From NCBI GenBank assembly GCA_030704615.1, contig CM060733.1, positions 50,406,001-50,470,000 on the forward strand: a stretch of 64,000 nt of DNA, in the 5' to 3' direction. Source of the DNA: Takakia lepidozioides. Lineage: Eukaryota; Streptophyta; Takakiopsida; Takakiales; Takakiaceae. The notes beneath the pieces were generated by a model, which was not told the origin of the DNA, made no database searches, and saw only the letters and a list, made by a program, of their open reading frames with translations. This document shows, piece by piece, positions 1-12,396 of this stretch (its first letter is position 1; every line of letters begins with the position of its first letter). Made by a program: the position numbers and the translations under genes.

Positions 1-489
1 TTTAACGATAAAATATAGTTATTGCCGGAAACTCTTTCATTAGTCTGGGTACTAAATTGTCAACCAAACAGCCTTATTTAATTCAACTCACAATGGCTCA
101 AACAACTGGAAAACCCCCAAAATTATTATTTTCTTCCACCAGAGACTGTACCTAGATACCCACCATTGAGGGCCCTACACTGGGCCACAAAAGGTATTGT
201 CCCAAAATCCAGGATCTTAGTGACCAGGCAACCACTATGATTTATAAAAAAAATTAATATATAAACATATTTATCATAATATCATGAGATTCTGACAGGC
301 CCAGATCGGCAATTTTGTTTTCCAAAAATAAATTTGCACAGGGGTGAGCTCGGTGCATGGTATAATCCGCCTTAGGCAGCCTGCTCCCTTCCGTTAAGAG
401 CACGTACCATATATGGTCGGCGTATGTATAAGGGGAGGGCAGCTGATGAGGACCTTCCACAGGTTAAGAACGGTGAGTGCGGACAACCA
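1..489. other. gene-free stretch
   Basis: I see no gene, RNA or clear repeat boundary here. The open frames are short and show no codon bias or recognisable motif. Confidence 0.5.
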
Positions 490-605
490 AGTTTTTTAGC
501 CTAGTGGTAATAGGCACATAGTGTCCACCTTCCTGCTCCAAGGCAGTAGCCCTTGTGGGTGAAGAGACACCATAACTTACGCTTCCTTGGGGATGCGTCA
601 TATAT
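490..605 (+). repeat. tRNA-derived SINE, truncated copy
   Basis: This copy carries the A-box-like start TAGCCTAGTGGTAATAGGCA. It then jumps directly to the tail of the family (GGCAGTAGCCCTTGTGGG, followed by GAAGAGACACCATAACTTAC). The B-box part seen in the copies at 38968 and 55830 is deleted. It is one of five copies of the same family in the window. Confidence 0.7.
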
Positions 606-795
606 TATTATTGGTGAGGCGGTAACCCGGGGTCACGCGCTCGAAAGCGGCGGAAGGCAGAGTCAGCTGCCCTTCATCAGAGTAAAATCGAACCTGTCCC
701 TTCATGGCCCCTCCAAAAACGTCATCTTGTAAGGCCATATGTGTCTTACACCTATGTCATCTTCCGAATTCTGAAAGGCCATAGGTATCTTACAC

Positions 796-981
796 CTGGC
801 GTAAAGGATTTTGGGGGCAGATTCTGCCATTTTTGAGGAAAATTAGCAAGCAGAAAATCGACGCTCCAGGGCGCTGGCGCTTTCTGCATTCCTAATCGGC
901 TGTTTGACTTTAATTGGCTCACTATGGCCTGCAGCCAATCAGGGCCTCGCAGAATCTGCTCCCAAAAGTCCTTTACGCCAG
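796..981. mobile_element. foldback MITE with ~30-bp terminal inverted repeats
   Basis: The left end starts CTGGCGTAAAGGATTTTGGG and the right end finishes in its near-exact reverse complement (CCCAAAAGTCCTTTACGCCAG region). The arms extend inward to the GCAGATTCTGC / GCAGAATCTGC pair. About 120 bp of non-coding DNA lies between the arms. No clear target duplication is seen. Short length, inverted arms and lack of coding capacity fit a MITE; the superfamily is unknown. Confidence 0.75.
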
Positions 982-983
982 GG

Positions 984-1061
984 AACGTGCCCCCTAGGGC
1001 GCATTACCGGCCTCGCCCTAGTGACTCACTAGGAGCCATAATGCGCCCTAGGGGTCGCGTT
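984..1061. mobile_element. short foldback element (78 bp)
   Basis: Two arms of about 23 bases centred on CCCCTAGGGCGCATTA and TAATGCGCCCTAGGGG are separated by about 32 bp. The unit directly abuts the foldback at 796-981. It may be a second tiny MITE or a structured remnant. It has no coding capacity. Confidence 0.6.
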
Positions 1062-1526
1062 CTCTAGTACATAAGGTATGTCCTCCTGTCAGGGTGAACC
1101 GATGTTAACAATGGGAATTTCTAGGCGGTTTTGTTTGCATGCAGAACGGGCAGGCAGAATCGGCCAAGCCTGCGGATTATGCAGGGCTAACTTACCTGCC
1201 CTGCCTCTTGGGTTCACAAGGAGCCTCTAAAATGGCAGAATCAGAGAGGGCTCTCACGTTTCGTCCGCTTGCTCCCGCTCCTAGCTAGCACTGTCTACGC
1301 CTTATGGTTGACCTAGGAGGTTTTAATTGTCTTGCTCCTAATAATTCCAAGTAAAGTTAAACGGGGAAATGTTTTTTTAGCAAACTATATGTCCTGTGGA
1401 GAGAGACGTGCTATCTTGTCTGTGCGTACTCTTCGCCGACCCCACAAATCTTCGCCAGGGGACCCTTTCCATCATCCCAACACATGTGACTTCGCTCTCT
1501 GGAAATTTTTATTCTAAAAAATACTA
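1062..1526. other. gene-free stretch
   Basis: Nothing recognisable on either strand. An open frame at 1332-1517 has no support. Confidence 0.45.
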
Positions 1527-2282
1527 CCGTCCCTGGACAACCGTTTAGGCGATAATTAATTCAAAATGAAAGTGCCTAACCAATTCTGTGAATTTTTTAG
1601 ATTTTGGCCTAATTGTTCGGAAACTATGGGACCAAAATGCCTAATAATGCCCAAATATTCCAGCAAAAAACTTGCAAGGCTCTTCTCATGTTGTTGTAAT
1701 AAGATCAAAATTTCATTGAACAAAAATCAATACAGATATATGCGTGCGGAAATAACTTCTCAATCTATTTGCGAGAGTTCCATGTAACTTCGAAAGGCCC
1801 TTGCATGGACTCTACAATGTCATGATATTAAGGTTTCAAAGGAAATGAAAGGTAAGTAGCTGGAGCCTAGAAGGGCCCGTGGCCATTGGGGGGTCTATTT
1901 CTTAATTTTATTCTCAAGAAAATAAATCTTTTCTCTTCTCATGTGCTTAATTCTAAAAAATTATAGCATGAAGATGCCTAATGTGAGAAATGGTTTTCAA
2001 AACGTGCCTAATTTGCTGATTGATTGAATTTATTATTATGTGGGCAGCAAGCCGGTAGACCACTCGATCTTCTTACGGAATATCCGGGAAGTATCCTCGG
2101 TGACGAACATCGGTTATCATGCATGGCTCCCATGCGATACGCCTTATGGCAGCCTCAAGGGTTTAATTTTTTTCCCTTCAATAATTCAGCAATAAAGTTC
2201 CCAACCAGGGCCAAGTCCCTTGTTCAAAAAAAATAAAAATAAAAAATGGCGAAAAAATGCCTAAATGGTTATCCAGGGACGG
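1527..2282. mobile_element. nonautonomous DNA transposon with TIRs, TA flanks
   Basis: The left terminus reads CCGTCCCTGGACAACCGTTT. The right terminus is its reverse complement with two mismatches in the first 20 bases (AAATGGTTATCCAGGGACGG). Both ends are flanked by TA, consistent with a TA target duplication of the Tc1/mariner (Stowaway-like) type. The 756-bp interior is A/T rich. Its small open frames (1566-1787, 2024-2236) look like no transposase. Superfamily assignment is inference from the TIR and TA only. Confidence 0.7.
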
Positions 2283-2316
2283 TACTAGCACATAATTTTT
2301 CTCAAACTCTAGTTAA

Positions 2317-3284
2317 CCCCTAATGGACGAGGCTGTTTTTGGTGGGCCCACTCCAAAACAGCACATACCCTCACGGATGAGGGTATATCTCCCAGCTAAC
2401 AAACATCCATAGGGATGAACCGTATGAAAGGAAGGCTACCTCATGCACCCGCTGTAAAAATTCCAGCCCATTTCACCGTGTCATTAAAAAGATTATAACA
2501 AAATGGTAAGCCCTAAATCTGCACTATTTTCCAATTTTGAGGGAAAAAAAGTTTGACCAGGCAATTTTTCCGAGAAAATATTTTTTCCTTGCAAGACCCC
2601 ACCCACATTCCAATTCAGAGGCACCTAAAGCATGTTGCCCCAAATTTGCGAAGCAGAATTCCTAAATCTGCATAGGGTTGTTTTGTATGGGAAAACAGGG
2701 GGGTCAAAAAACACCATTTAGCTCAACTGACCTGTAATTCAGCCATAGGAGTTCAAATTGGCGTTGTAACCACAATTGCAACGGTGGCATTGTTCCTTGA
2801 TTGATTTCCTACTACCTCCAAAAAGAATTTCTGAATTCTAACCAAAATGCAGGCAGAGATTTCCTTAAATCCCAGCTCACGCCAAGTATTGCCTGAGCCG
2901 GTGATAATCCCGGTCAAAAAGAGGGGCCACATCATCAAAACTGATGAAGTCAGGGGGCTGTTTTTTTTGTGGGCTCGTTTTTAGTGGGGCCGTTGCTACC
3001 CATCGCCCGCAAATGCCGAGACCCAGTCCCCTATGCCTGACACGTGGTAAAGCCCTCTCTGCTCGAGGGCCCCAAACCACATGATTTTGGGTACCCCATG
3101 CACTCCAAAAAATCCTGACGGCTGTCCTTTAGGATTTTTAGGGTGCCATCAACGCAAGGGGGGACAGAATTAAATTTTCTACATTTTTCATTCAGGGCTC
3201 GATTTCATCCAAGTTCATCCCGATAGTTTTCATCCATTCGAAATTTTCAATCGACCCGATTCAGGTCGACTCGTCCATTAGGGG
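2317..3284. mobile_element. piggyBac-like nonautonomous element with TTAA duplication
   Basis: The element is bounded by TTAA on both sides (2313-2316 and 3285-3288). It starts CCCCTAATGGACGAG and ends with the exact reverse complement CTCGTCCATTAGGGG. A TTAA target duplication plus termini beginning CCC and ending GGG is the hallmark of the piggyBac superfamily. The 968-bp interior contains no recognisable transposase, so this would be a nonautonomous (MITE-type) copy. Confidence 0.75.
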
Positions 3285-3288
3285 TTAA

Positions 3289-3921
3289 TTGAAAGGGAAA
3301 AGGAAATATAAGATTCTAAAAACTAACTTTTCGTTTCATTCCGCCATAGCACAAATAATGATCAGTAAAAAGGCATCTCGAAGTGCGTGTAGTGTCGTCC
3401 TCATTACATATCCCATTCCCAGAGCCCGAGGCCCAGATGTGTGGAAAAGCGGTCAAAGCTCCATTTATAGCCGGGCCGCAGCGCGCCACCGGTGACGTGG
3501 CCGGAGATTCCCCGACAGCTAGGCTCATGGCACGCCAGATTCTTTCATTTCATTTAATATTGTATTCCAAAGAATCCTTTTGGCCTCCTTTTGAGGTCCG
3601 AGGGTTAAAAGGGAAAACAAAGACGGGAAAATGGGAAAACAAGTTCTGGACAGGAAAACACTTTATGGGACAGAACAGTCGCCCAATTTATATGCCCCCA
3701 AGTTTGCGTGGGCCCTGTCCTTTAGAGGATGGTCCAGGAATTAAAAATGTACCAATAGTCAATGCTCAGTTGGATAGTGCATTGAGTGCCACCCAGATGC
3801 TTCTGGGGTCAAATCCTGATATCTTGACGTGTGGTATTTTAAGAAAAAATTTGACGCCGCATGAAGGAAGCATAAATTATGGTGTCAAATCCTGCTATCT
3901 GGTATTTTTTATTTATTTACT
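3289..3921. other. gene-free stretch with short internal repeat
   Basis: The phrase GTCAAATCCTG followed by ATATCT or CTATCT occurs twice (about 3810 and 3887). GGAAGC(A/G)TAAATTATGGTGTC also occurs twice, the second time inside the SINE that follows. A 214-codon open frame (3383-4027) runs into the SINE and shows no protein family; I treat it as chance. Confidence 0.45.
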
Positions 3922-4090
3922 TGACGCCTCCCCAAGGAAGCGTAAATTATGGTGTCTCTTCACCCCCCAAGGGTTACTGCCTTCTGCTTGGAAGGTGGAC
4001 ACCTTTGTGACACCAAGGGTGGATTGAACATTGAACCCACAACCACCTCCGAGGTGGTATGTGCCCATTACCACTTGGCTACAACTTGGT
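3922..4090 (-). repeat. tRNA-derived SINE copy (minus)
   Basis: Read on the minus strand this begins with the A-box-like TAGCCAAGTGGTAATGGGCA. A degenerate B-box area follows, then the family tail (CCTTGGGG, GAAGAGACACCATAATTTAC). It is the reverse orientation of the copy at 490-605. Confidence 0.75.
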
Positions 4091-4686
4091 TCTCAAGTGT
4101 GGTATGTTGAAGTGTTGGTCTGATATCTGGTTTCGGTATCAACCCCGGGCTCTCCTAACCTACTCTCCTAGCCTAACCTACTGTTCTCTGTTCCCGTAAA
4201 CATTTGTACTACCCTACCATAAGGTTCTTGAGCTCCACGGTGGTCCCCCAAACCCTAACTGGCGGCAATTAGGGTTCTCCTTTCCCGGCCCTACCAGAGC
4301 TGGACTCCTTGCTGCAGGTCTATTCGGTAAGATGCACATATAGACATTATGGATGCAGGTTTCATGTGTTTATGAGTGCCTCTTTATGATCTTCATTTGC
4401 GAGTCATTGTCATTGTGGATGCAATTGATTCAGTGTATAATTGTATGGGGTTGGTATCCTATGAGATGAGCACGTTTCTTGTGGTTTTCTTGAATATTCA
4501 AATGGCTATTTGAATAGTTCATATGGCCATTTTAATATTGAATTTGAATTTGAATTCTAGTACCATTTTATTATTTAATACCATATCCGAGTTCATATTT
4601 CTAGGTTATTGACATTCAGATACCATATCTGGGATTGATTTTTTTTCAAAAACCAGTCTATGCATACCAGATTCATACTTTAAAAA
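4091..4686. other. gene-free stretch
   Basis: A/T-rich DNA with nothing recognisable. Confidence 0.4.
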
Positions 4687-4794
4687 TCTCTCATGATTTT
4701 TGGACCTGCGGGGTGGGAGATGTCGGATTTCAAGTACTTTTGGTTGCCGGAAATTCGTGAAAAATAGCAAAGCGGGCTTTCCTGGAGCTCATGG
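4687..4794 (+). repeat. dispersed repeat family B, 3' fragment
   Basis: Shares TCATGATTTTTGGACC, TTTCAAGTACTTTTGG and AATAGCAAAGYGGGCTTTCC with the fuller copies at 27460, 27945, 41061 and 53760. The TTTTG-rich 5' half is missing here. Confidence 0.7.
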
Positions 4795-4811
4795 CAAGGT
4801 TACGGTAAAAG

Positions 4812-4875
4812 AGGTTAGTTTCTCCTCTCACTATTAAGGGGCCTGATTTGTGAGCTTCCCAAATGTTTCCCTTTA
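4812..4875 (+). repeat. dispersed repeat family C end
   Basis: The stretch CTCTCACTATTAAG, GGGGCCTGATTTGTGAGCT and a following TGTTTCCCTTT recurs at 29330-29385 in the same orientation and at 54312-54368 inverted. It probably marks the terminus of a small mobile element. Confidence 0.6.
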
Positions 4876-6440
4876 TAAGTAATAAAAAATTAAAAAAAGG
4901 CATGATATACAGTAAGCTACACAAGGATTTGAAGAAATAACCAATGTAGAGCGGGGAGCGGGTATGCGATTTACCTGGATATAATCGCCGTGTATATTTG
5001 GGTAAGGTTATCCATGTATATCCGGACCTGCAGTTTTTGTTTACCTTTTTACCGGTACCCTTATCAAGGGTATATTTTATGTTTCCCCTGGACCAGGCCA
5101 AAAGGTAAACCATCGGCATTTACCTGACTCTGTGGGGCAATGTTTTTCCTGCCAGGTAATGGAATCCAGGAAATAGGCTCGCTGACCTATGTTCTTGTGC
5201 CCCCTTTGCCGTCATTCCATTGCTCATTAAATTGTATCTCAAGGACAGATCACAAATCCCAAAGCATTACATAGCATTATGGAGCTACTAGTGCGGTTTT
5301 CTAGGCTGCCTTGCACATGTACCTATATTCTTGGATTAAAACTTAGTTTTTTAACATTTATTTATTATGCTCAAGTTATATTTTAAGATATATTCAGTTA
5401 TAATTTCTTCTGTGTCAAATCTGATTGGTTTCAATTGGTTATGTTTCCAATTCATCTGAAATCCCTAGGGAATAATTTACCCTATCTTTATCCTACCTAA
5501 ACCTATATTTATCCGGCTGGTACACCAAAATACCCAGACCAGTTAAACAACATTATCCTCAAGTAATATTTTGAGGGTACCCCATTATACTCTACACAGG
5601 TCTAGAACAATAGACACAGGCATGAACCATCCTCCATTTAATAGATGTTGCTTTCCTACCGTCTTTTCTTGAACCCCCTACACAAGGGTTATTTCTTCAA
5701 ATCCCTTTATGCCTTACTATATATCCCCTCTTTCTAATTCCTGGACCATCCCTTAATGGACAGAGCCCTTGCAAACTCCGTGTGTACTACAAAATGTGTA
5801 TTACGGAACCGATCATTACATTCCATTTGAAAAATAGTAATACCCCGACCCGACCCCCACGGGTGAATCTTTTCTCAAAATTCAGGGTACCCTTATCTTG
5901 AGGGTAAATTATCTGAAAAAGGTGTAACAGTTAGTTGACATTTTTTTGACACTCATGGGTAGTCTCATCTTTAGGGAGGAGCCAATAAAAAATCAAGAGT
6001 GGAAATAACCCGGGTCCAAAAAAAAAACGGTAAAAAGGCGAGAGCATGGAGGATGTTTCAAGCGCCAAATTGGGGTAAGTAGAATAGAGGTGTCCAATGG
6101 TGTTTTCTAGGGGTGACATGTGTTGGGCAACCTCCTAGAAAGGTCCCTAGCCGCTTCATGGGGTTGGGGTTGCCGCGGTATATAAAGGAGAGGAGCGCCC
6201 TCCTCCCCTGCCTCTTACTAGTTACTAAGTTACTAGTTACTTTGGCGGGGCCCAAAAAAAAAGACCGAAACATGAACCACAGCTATATTAATTAACAATA
6301 AGCCCCAAAAGTCATAAATAGGTAGATCTAGTAATTAAATATTCGAAGGTGCATTAAGTAAATGCAAAGTGGATTGGTGTGAGGAGGTGGCAGGCCCGGG
6401 GCCACCTTTGACTTGGACTACATGGAGAGCACGTATATAT
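4876..6440. other. gene-free stretch with TACCC/GGGTA motifs
   Basis: Multiple short inverted motifs of the kind TACCC and AGGGTA(A/T) occur between about 4960 and 5920. They resemble the motif cluster at 31300-32540. I could not define element ends. No gene is seen. Confidence 0.4.
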
Positions 6441-7096
6441 ATATAATTACACCGAGGTCGCCGTGTGCTCCAGTCCAAAGGGAGGACCAAGGACGGCCTT
6501 TCCGTCCGTCACGACTCGCAAGTCGTTACACGCTGATTGGTGGAAATCCTTGAACCCGCAGTATGTTTTTGAAAGTTTCGTTGAGAGATACCACGTGGAC
6601 TTCCTCCGCTGGTCCAACTTTGAATTTCTTACACTAACAGTGAAGAAAACGCAAAATCCAGTGGACAGTGACCAGCTACGTCGTTGGATGAACAAACGGG
6701 ACACATGGATGTGACTCGTGACCTCATGTTGGACGAATGAAACGTGGAGTGAGAGCCGCAGTATTGTAAACAAGCAAGTAAACCGGCACCGGGTAACTAC
6801 CGTCGCCGTATTCAATTTTTGTACTGCGTACGGGGTAAACGGTCAGTGTATAGGTTGCAGATCCGCCACGCGGCGTATGTTAATACGCCGCATTTTCATC
6901 TTGGAGGGTGAATACCGAAGGAGCCAATATGCGGCGGGGTGCAGGCGAGGGGGGTTCATAAGCGGGGCTCCACTGATGAGAGCAGGATCGGGAGCGAAGG
7001 CGATCGCTTTGTCCGCTTGCTCGTCTGCGCAGCTCTTACTCCGTCTCTCTCAATTGCTGTCACGATCGAGGAGGGAAGGGGACTGAGCCCGCCGCC
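6441..7096 (+). promoter_or_regulatory. upstream region / 5' UTR of glutamine synthetase
   Basis: About 650 bases upstream of the GS start. The only TATA-like run (TATATATATATAA, about 6434-6446) is far from the ATG, so the transcription start is not fixed. The sequence shortly before the ATG is G/C rich, with GCCGCC directly before ATG, which is a good initiation context. Open frames here (6718-7086, 6939-7127) are not in frame with GS and lack support. Confidence 0.35.
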
Positions 7097-10000
7097 ATGT
7101 CGTCGCTGCACGAGTTGCTCAATCTGACTCTTGAGGAGAAGGAGATCATAGCGGAGTACATCTGGTTCGCCTCGGATCTCTCTTTCTCCCCCCCCCCCCG
7201 GTCCCTTGTGCTGTTCTGTCTGTTTGCGCTTTCCTTCTTCTTGCATGGCTATTGTTGGTGAGGATCGGTGAGTCGGTTCTGCGCCTCTGTTGCTGAGCAT
7301 CTATGACACAAGTTGACTTTTGGTTTCAGTTTCTCTCTCGCTTTCGATTCACCAAAGTTTTTTCTCAGATATTAGTTAGGACGTGGTGCAATTCAAATCG
7401 TGATGCGAGTCCGAGTGGACGTTCAAGTCATACCATCGACTAAAGGTGTCAGTTTTAGGCCATGAGTAGTTGAAGAGTAACAGGAGTTTCCTTTTGAGAG
7501 AGTGAGTAGAATTTTTCTTTTTATGCGGTTTTGGGATGGCCTCTTAAACAGGATTGGGGGAACGGGCATAGATCTTCGCAGCAAAGCAAGGGTAAGTGGC
7601 CTGGCATTATCTTGTCCTCTTTCGAAAGTTCCGACGGTTTATTATGAAATTGACATTAGGAACACTCGAGGTGAGACAACTAGGAAACATCGTTTGGTGG
7701 AGCACGCATCTTTACAGCTTTTCAGGAGTGTAGGTTACTTGACGGTGCCACACGGAATTCTCCCTTTGGATTTTAGGAAAGAGTCTATTTGGAAGTACTC
7801 GCTCAGTTACCTCCATCAGAATTGCATGTCTCTTTTTATTGCCGAGCTGAACCGTTTTGTATTCTGTGTGCAGACTCTCCCTGGGCCTGTCCATGATCCC
7901 AAAAAGTTGCCAAAATGGAACTACGACGGTTCCAGCACCGGACAGGCTCCTGGACGGGACAGTGAAGTGATTTTGTAGTAAGCCCCTATCATGCAACCTC
8001 TTATCATCTCTGCAAAGGAAGAAATACTTGGAATCTTGCTTTTTCCGTTCCCCCTCGTTTCCTCACTGCCCTTCCTTCTCATATCTCCATCGTTTATGAA
8101 GTGCATGGCCACGTCTATTGTTTCTGAAAAGCACAAGCGAGTAAGAAAGACACGGACAATCCTGAGTTTATATTCGATGTAATGTGCAGTCCGCAGGCCA
8201 TTTACAAGGACCCTTTCCGCAGGGGGAACAACATTCTGGTGTGTTATTTCTCCATTCTCTCGTTCAATTTCACCCTACCTATGAAACTGCCGGACACGGT
8301 ATCATCCTTGTTCATACCGGCTCCCTGTGAACCTGCAATCTTTGAAAGTTCTCAGTGGAAAGTTTCAGTGTTCTGAAGAGGAATTGTGAACGTGAGGAGT
8401 AGGTGGGATATATAGCCCCTGCAGTCAAGAGGAACGGCCACTTTGGTGTATTCCTGAGCTAAATTTCCCTCCATTGGGCCTTATTTCCGTTGTTGATGCA
8501 GGTCATATGCGACGCCTATACCCCCCAGGGTGTGGCAATTCCTACCAACAAGCGTGCAGAAGCAGCGAAAATTTTTAGCAAGAAGGAAGTAGTGGAGGAG
8601 GAACCCTGGTATGATTTTCCCTTTCTAAAGGGGGTGGATTGACAATTGATCTGAAGGTCTAGGTGAAGCCAAGCATGACATATATGACAGCCAGTCTAGC
8701 AGGCTTCATGAGAAGTGTCTTAAAAATTGACATTGTTGGTGAAGGCTTCCTGATAGCAGCAGGGATTATTGTGGAGAACGATGTTATTTCCCCTCAGCCC
8801 ATTCCATTCTGGCATGTGGCGTAGGAATAAGCTTAAGAAGTTTGAGAAATCCTGTTAGGAAATACATGAAGTGAAGGGTTTTGTATTGAGTGTATTATTC
8901 AACTGAGCTCCGAAGGATATGAAGGCCAAGTTGGATCAGGAACGAAGAAGTAAAACCATTATTTTGGACCTTGCTGCTTTATACTTCATTATTGACTTTG
9001 AAGATGGATGCTACAACTATTCATTGCTATTCAGGTATGGACTTGAGCAGGAGTACACATTGCTCCAGAAGGATGTGAAGTGGCCGCTGGGTTGGCCCGT
9101 AGGTGGTTACCCTGGACCTCAGGTAAAAAATTATGGTTTTTTTGTGTTCATTTGTTTTCATGCTTATGTACTGACTATGACTACCTGGACTTTGTTCACA
9201 TGGTTTGGTTACCACACGTGGAAGGCTTTTTGAAGTTACATCCTGTTTCAGAAGAGGATCAATGTATTGCATTTGTCTATTCCTCTAAGGTTAATGAGAA
9301 TTTACTTGATCTATATGGTGTTGGCCTCTAGGTTGGCATTATTCCTGTAAGGCACTGTATTCAGCCTAGACGAAAGCAGTGGGGATGTTGGCTTTCCCGG
9401 GTAACCTTGGCTCTGATATGCTGACGTCAGTCATAGAACAGAACATTTGCAACACGCTCTAACATGCATTCTTTTCCCTATGATCAGGGGCCCTACTACT
9501 GTGGAACTGGAGCTGACAAAGCTTGGGGTCGTGATATTGTGAATGCTCACTACAAAGCGTGCCTCTATGCGGGGATTAAGATAAGTGGCATCAATGGAGA
9601 AGTTATGCCTGGCCAGGTACCCACCTTCTTTGATAGGATGTAGACACATAAGACGGTATTGTGTTTGAGGTTTGCTTCAGCGTCACATGTCCTCAACTTT
9701 CTCAAGATGGATGCTGTTAAATCTAGTCAATTGTGCCCGTTGGAGAATGTGTCATTCAATCTTCATGGATAAAAGAAGCGCTAGTGGTCCTTACATACTA
9801 TTAATCCCACTGTCTTTTGATTTTGTCATGGAGATGGCTTGGTTTCCTTCTTTCAATTCTTTTCCGATCCCCATGGTAGCACTCTAACCTGTGGTCATCA
9901 TTGGATCTACTTTCTCATTGCAAACAGTGGGAATTTCAAGTGGGACCTTCTGTTGGTATTGACGCTGCAGACCAACTATGGGCAGCCCGCTACATTTTAG

Positions 10001-11928
10001 AGGTACATTCTTGCAATCCAAAAGTCCCAAGATGTAGGAGCTAGTCAGTGTTATGTGGCGGAGAAAGATGATTGGCAGACAAGCTGGAGAAAGGGGTAAC
10101 CTTCTAGTATTTGTTGGACTCTTGTGCAGATCTTTTACGATACCTTGTTGTAAGGTCCTGTTTGCATTTGGTAACTGTTCTTATGGTGATGGGAATGTTG
10201 TTTCATGCAGAGAATAACTGAAATTGCTGGGGTTGTGCTTTCATTTGACCCCAAGCCTATTGAGGTAAGTATCAATCCTATGACATATTTTTGCTACCAC
10301 AATTCTGGTAAAAGCTGGAGCATCTTACGTGATAGGTGCACTGTTTTCTGGGTCTGAAAATAGCAGTTCTAAGCTTGGAGAGTATTTGGAACTTCACAGT
10401 GACGCCTTACTAGTGCAAGCCCTTTTAGTCACTGTTTGCATGTCGGTTTTACTTTCTGCAGATATGTACATATGCTTTTTGGGATCTAATTTTATTTTTG
10501 TCTGGACATGGGTTAACATCTCTGTTACATGTAACAGGGAGATTGGAATGGTGCTGGGTGCCACACAAATTATAGGTGAAACCTATGGTTCCCAATGTCC
10601 AACCTGTGTCATCTTGCCCTTCACTATGAGAACATCTGCATCTGTCCATTGTTTCATGCATCTTGAGCGCTGATTGGTAATCTGTCTTTTTCTAACAGGA
10701 AATAAAGCATGCTTGACTTGGCTTTTTATACAACGTGAACTCACTGAAGTTTCCGAAATCTTAGTCTAATAGTGAAAACTTGTCCTACTTGTTCAGCACA
10801 AAGTCAATGCGTGAGGAGGGAGGATACAAGGTCATTGTGAAGGCCATTGAAAAGCTTGGATTGAGGCACGATGAGCACATTGCCTGTTATGGAGAGGGCA
10901 ACGAAAGACGGTTGACTGGGCGCCATGAGACAGCGGACATGAAGAAGTTCAATTGGGTACCTCTCAACAGTCCCTACTCTTAACGGTCCTCATTTGTCCA
11001 TTATATCTCTCTCCCCAAGTTATGGGACAGGGATAGACTTCTCCCCTCTCTCCTGAGTGTGGCTCTCTTCCTCCAAACAAAATATCTGGTTAAATCCGAA
11101 GCCAACATGATAGGCAAGTGTTGTAATAGTAAAGAGAAACATTCAACAAACAATCATGTCTTTCAAGGCAATCTTGCAAATGTTGTAAGCATAAGGTGGG
11201 GATTTCCTGTGAACAGCACTAAATTCGGGCATGACTGTTCGCAACAATTTGACAGTTGGGCATCATCTCTCATCCTTTGTGAACATATCTCCTGCAATAG
11301 ATTGACTTCACACAAAGTGCACGAGTTCATTTCGTAGTAAACTGGTTACAGTTCATGGGCTATGAGCAGCCCTTCCGTGTAAGCAGCTGTTCCTTCAGGT
11401 TTCCAGTGCTCTGTGGCTATACCATGTTTGCAGCAATGCCTGCGATGCTATCATGTTGAAGTTTTGAAATTATTCCATTTTAGCTTTGGTACTATCTTCT
11501 AAGCTCCATGGAATTTCTCGCAGAATGTTGCAGATCGTAGTGCATCAATTCGTGTTGGTCGCGACACAGAGAGGGATGGCAAAGGTGAGACCGTTGATAT
11601 TTTCCCAGCTTTATCTACTTTGGTGGTGAATGTGCTCAAGTTTAAGCAGAACTTCAAGCATTTTATCCAACACTGCACACAAGAAAGATGGTAATGAGTT
11701 ACTCGGGAGAAATTGGGTCAGTTGGTTAGGGTATCAACGGGGAGGATATAGTGCTTCCCAAGGAGAAGGCTGACAAGGGTCAGGTTTGTTTTCATGGCAG
11801 GCTACTTCGAAGATCGCCGCCCATCATCAAACATGGACCCGTACATTGTTACAAGCATGATTGCTTCCACAACCTTGCTTTGGACGCCGCCAGAAGGTCA
11901 AGATCTTAACCAATTCGTAGGAGGATAG
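7097..11928 (+). CDS. glutamine synthetase, cytosolic (GS1) type, 13 exons
   Basis: Ligates ammonium to glutamate using ATP; this is the central nitrogen-assimilation step. Exons inferred from homology and GT-AG sites: 7097-7164, 7552-7591, 7874-7977, 8190-8238, 8502-8608, 9035-9122, 9488-9616, 9928-10002, 10211-10264, 10538-10575, 10797-10956, 11524-11584, 11801-11928. They add to 1101 bases, or 366 residues, close to the usual ~356. Visible motifs: [18 protein letters not shown] (residues 51-68), [43 protein letters not shown] (from 196), [20 protein letters not shown], and [15 protein letters not shown] near the C-terminus. There is no transit peptide and no plastid C-terminal extension, so the cytosolic isoform is likely. 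The block around residue 305 reads [12 protein letters not shown], where plants usually have GVANRGASIRVG. The stop is TAG, which fixes the genetic code. Confidence 0.95.
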
Positions 11929-12396
11929 GTGCAGGCTCTGGAGGATGGGGCTTGGACTCATTACTCAAATTTACTGTCGTTATGCTCGTAATGAGGAGAC
12001 AATTGATCATCTCTCTCCAACGCAAGTTTCAAATGCATGTTGCTGATTACCATGAGTTGTCTACTGGGTGTATGATGTCATGGAGTGGATTTCTTTCTGT
12101 CTGTTGTGGCTGCTTTCCAAATTGCTATCTCGGTTGCTCATGTTGCCAGCTCATGTTTTCAGCTCTAACAGTTGCTTTGGACCTGTTTGTTGATTGTGTA
12201 AGCAGAGAAGTGAAGGCCCATGGGTGCTGATGTATCTGTAGGACGTGGCGTGTTTGGAGAGTGCATGTGGGAGTGTAATTGCAGTATGGTCCCCATAGAA
12301 ATTAGAAAGAATTTAGCAGGCTGGGTGTAATCCAGCACACCTTGTTTTGATAGTCTACTGTGCACTGCCTTGATGTACAGATCATTTTACGTGAAC

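Noticed and set aside
3383-4027. 214-codon plus-strand open frame
   Set aside because: It runs into a SINE, shows no family motif and has low-complexity composition.
6939-7127. In-frame N-terminal transit peptide for glutamine synthetase
   Set aside because: The upstream open frame is in a different frame from the GS ATG, and the protein starts where cytosolic GS starts.
7190-7200. C-run as a frameshift site
   Set aside because: It lies in the first GS intron.
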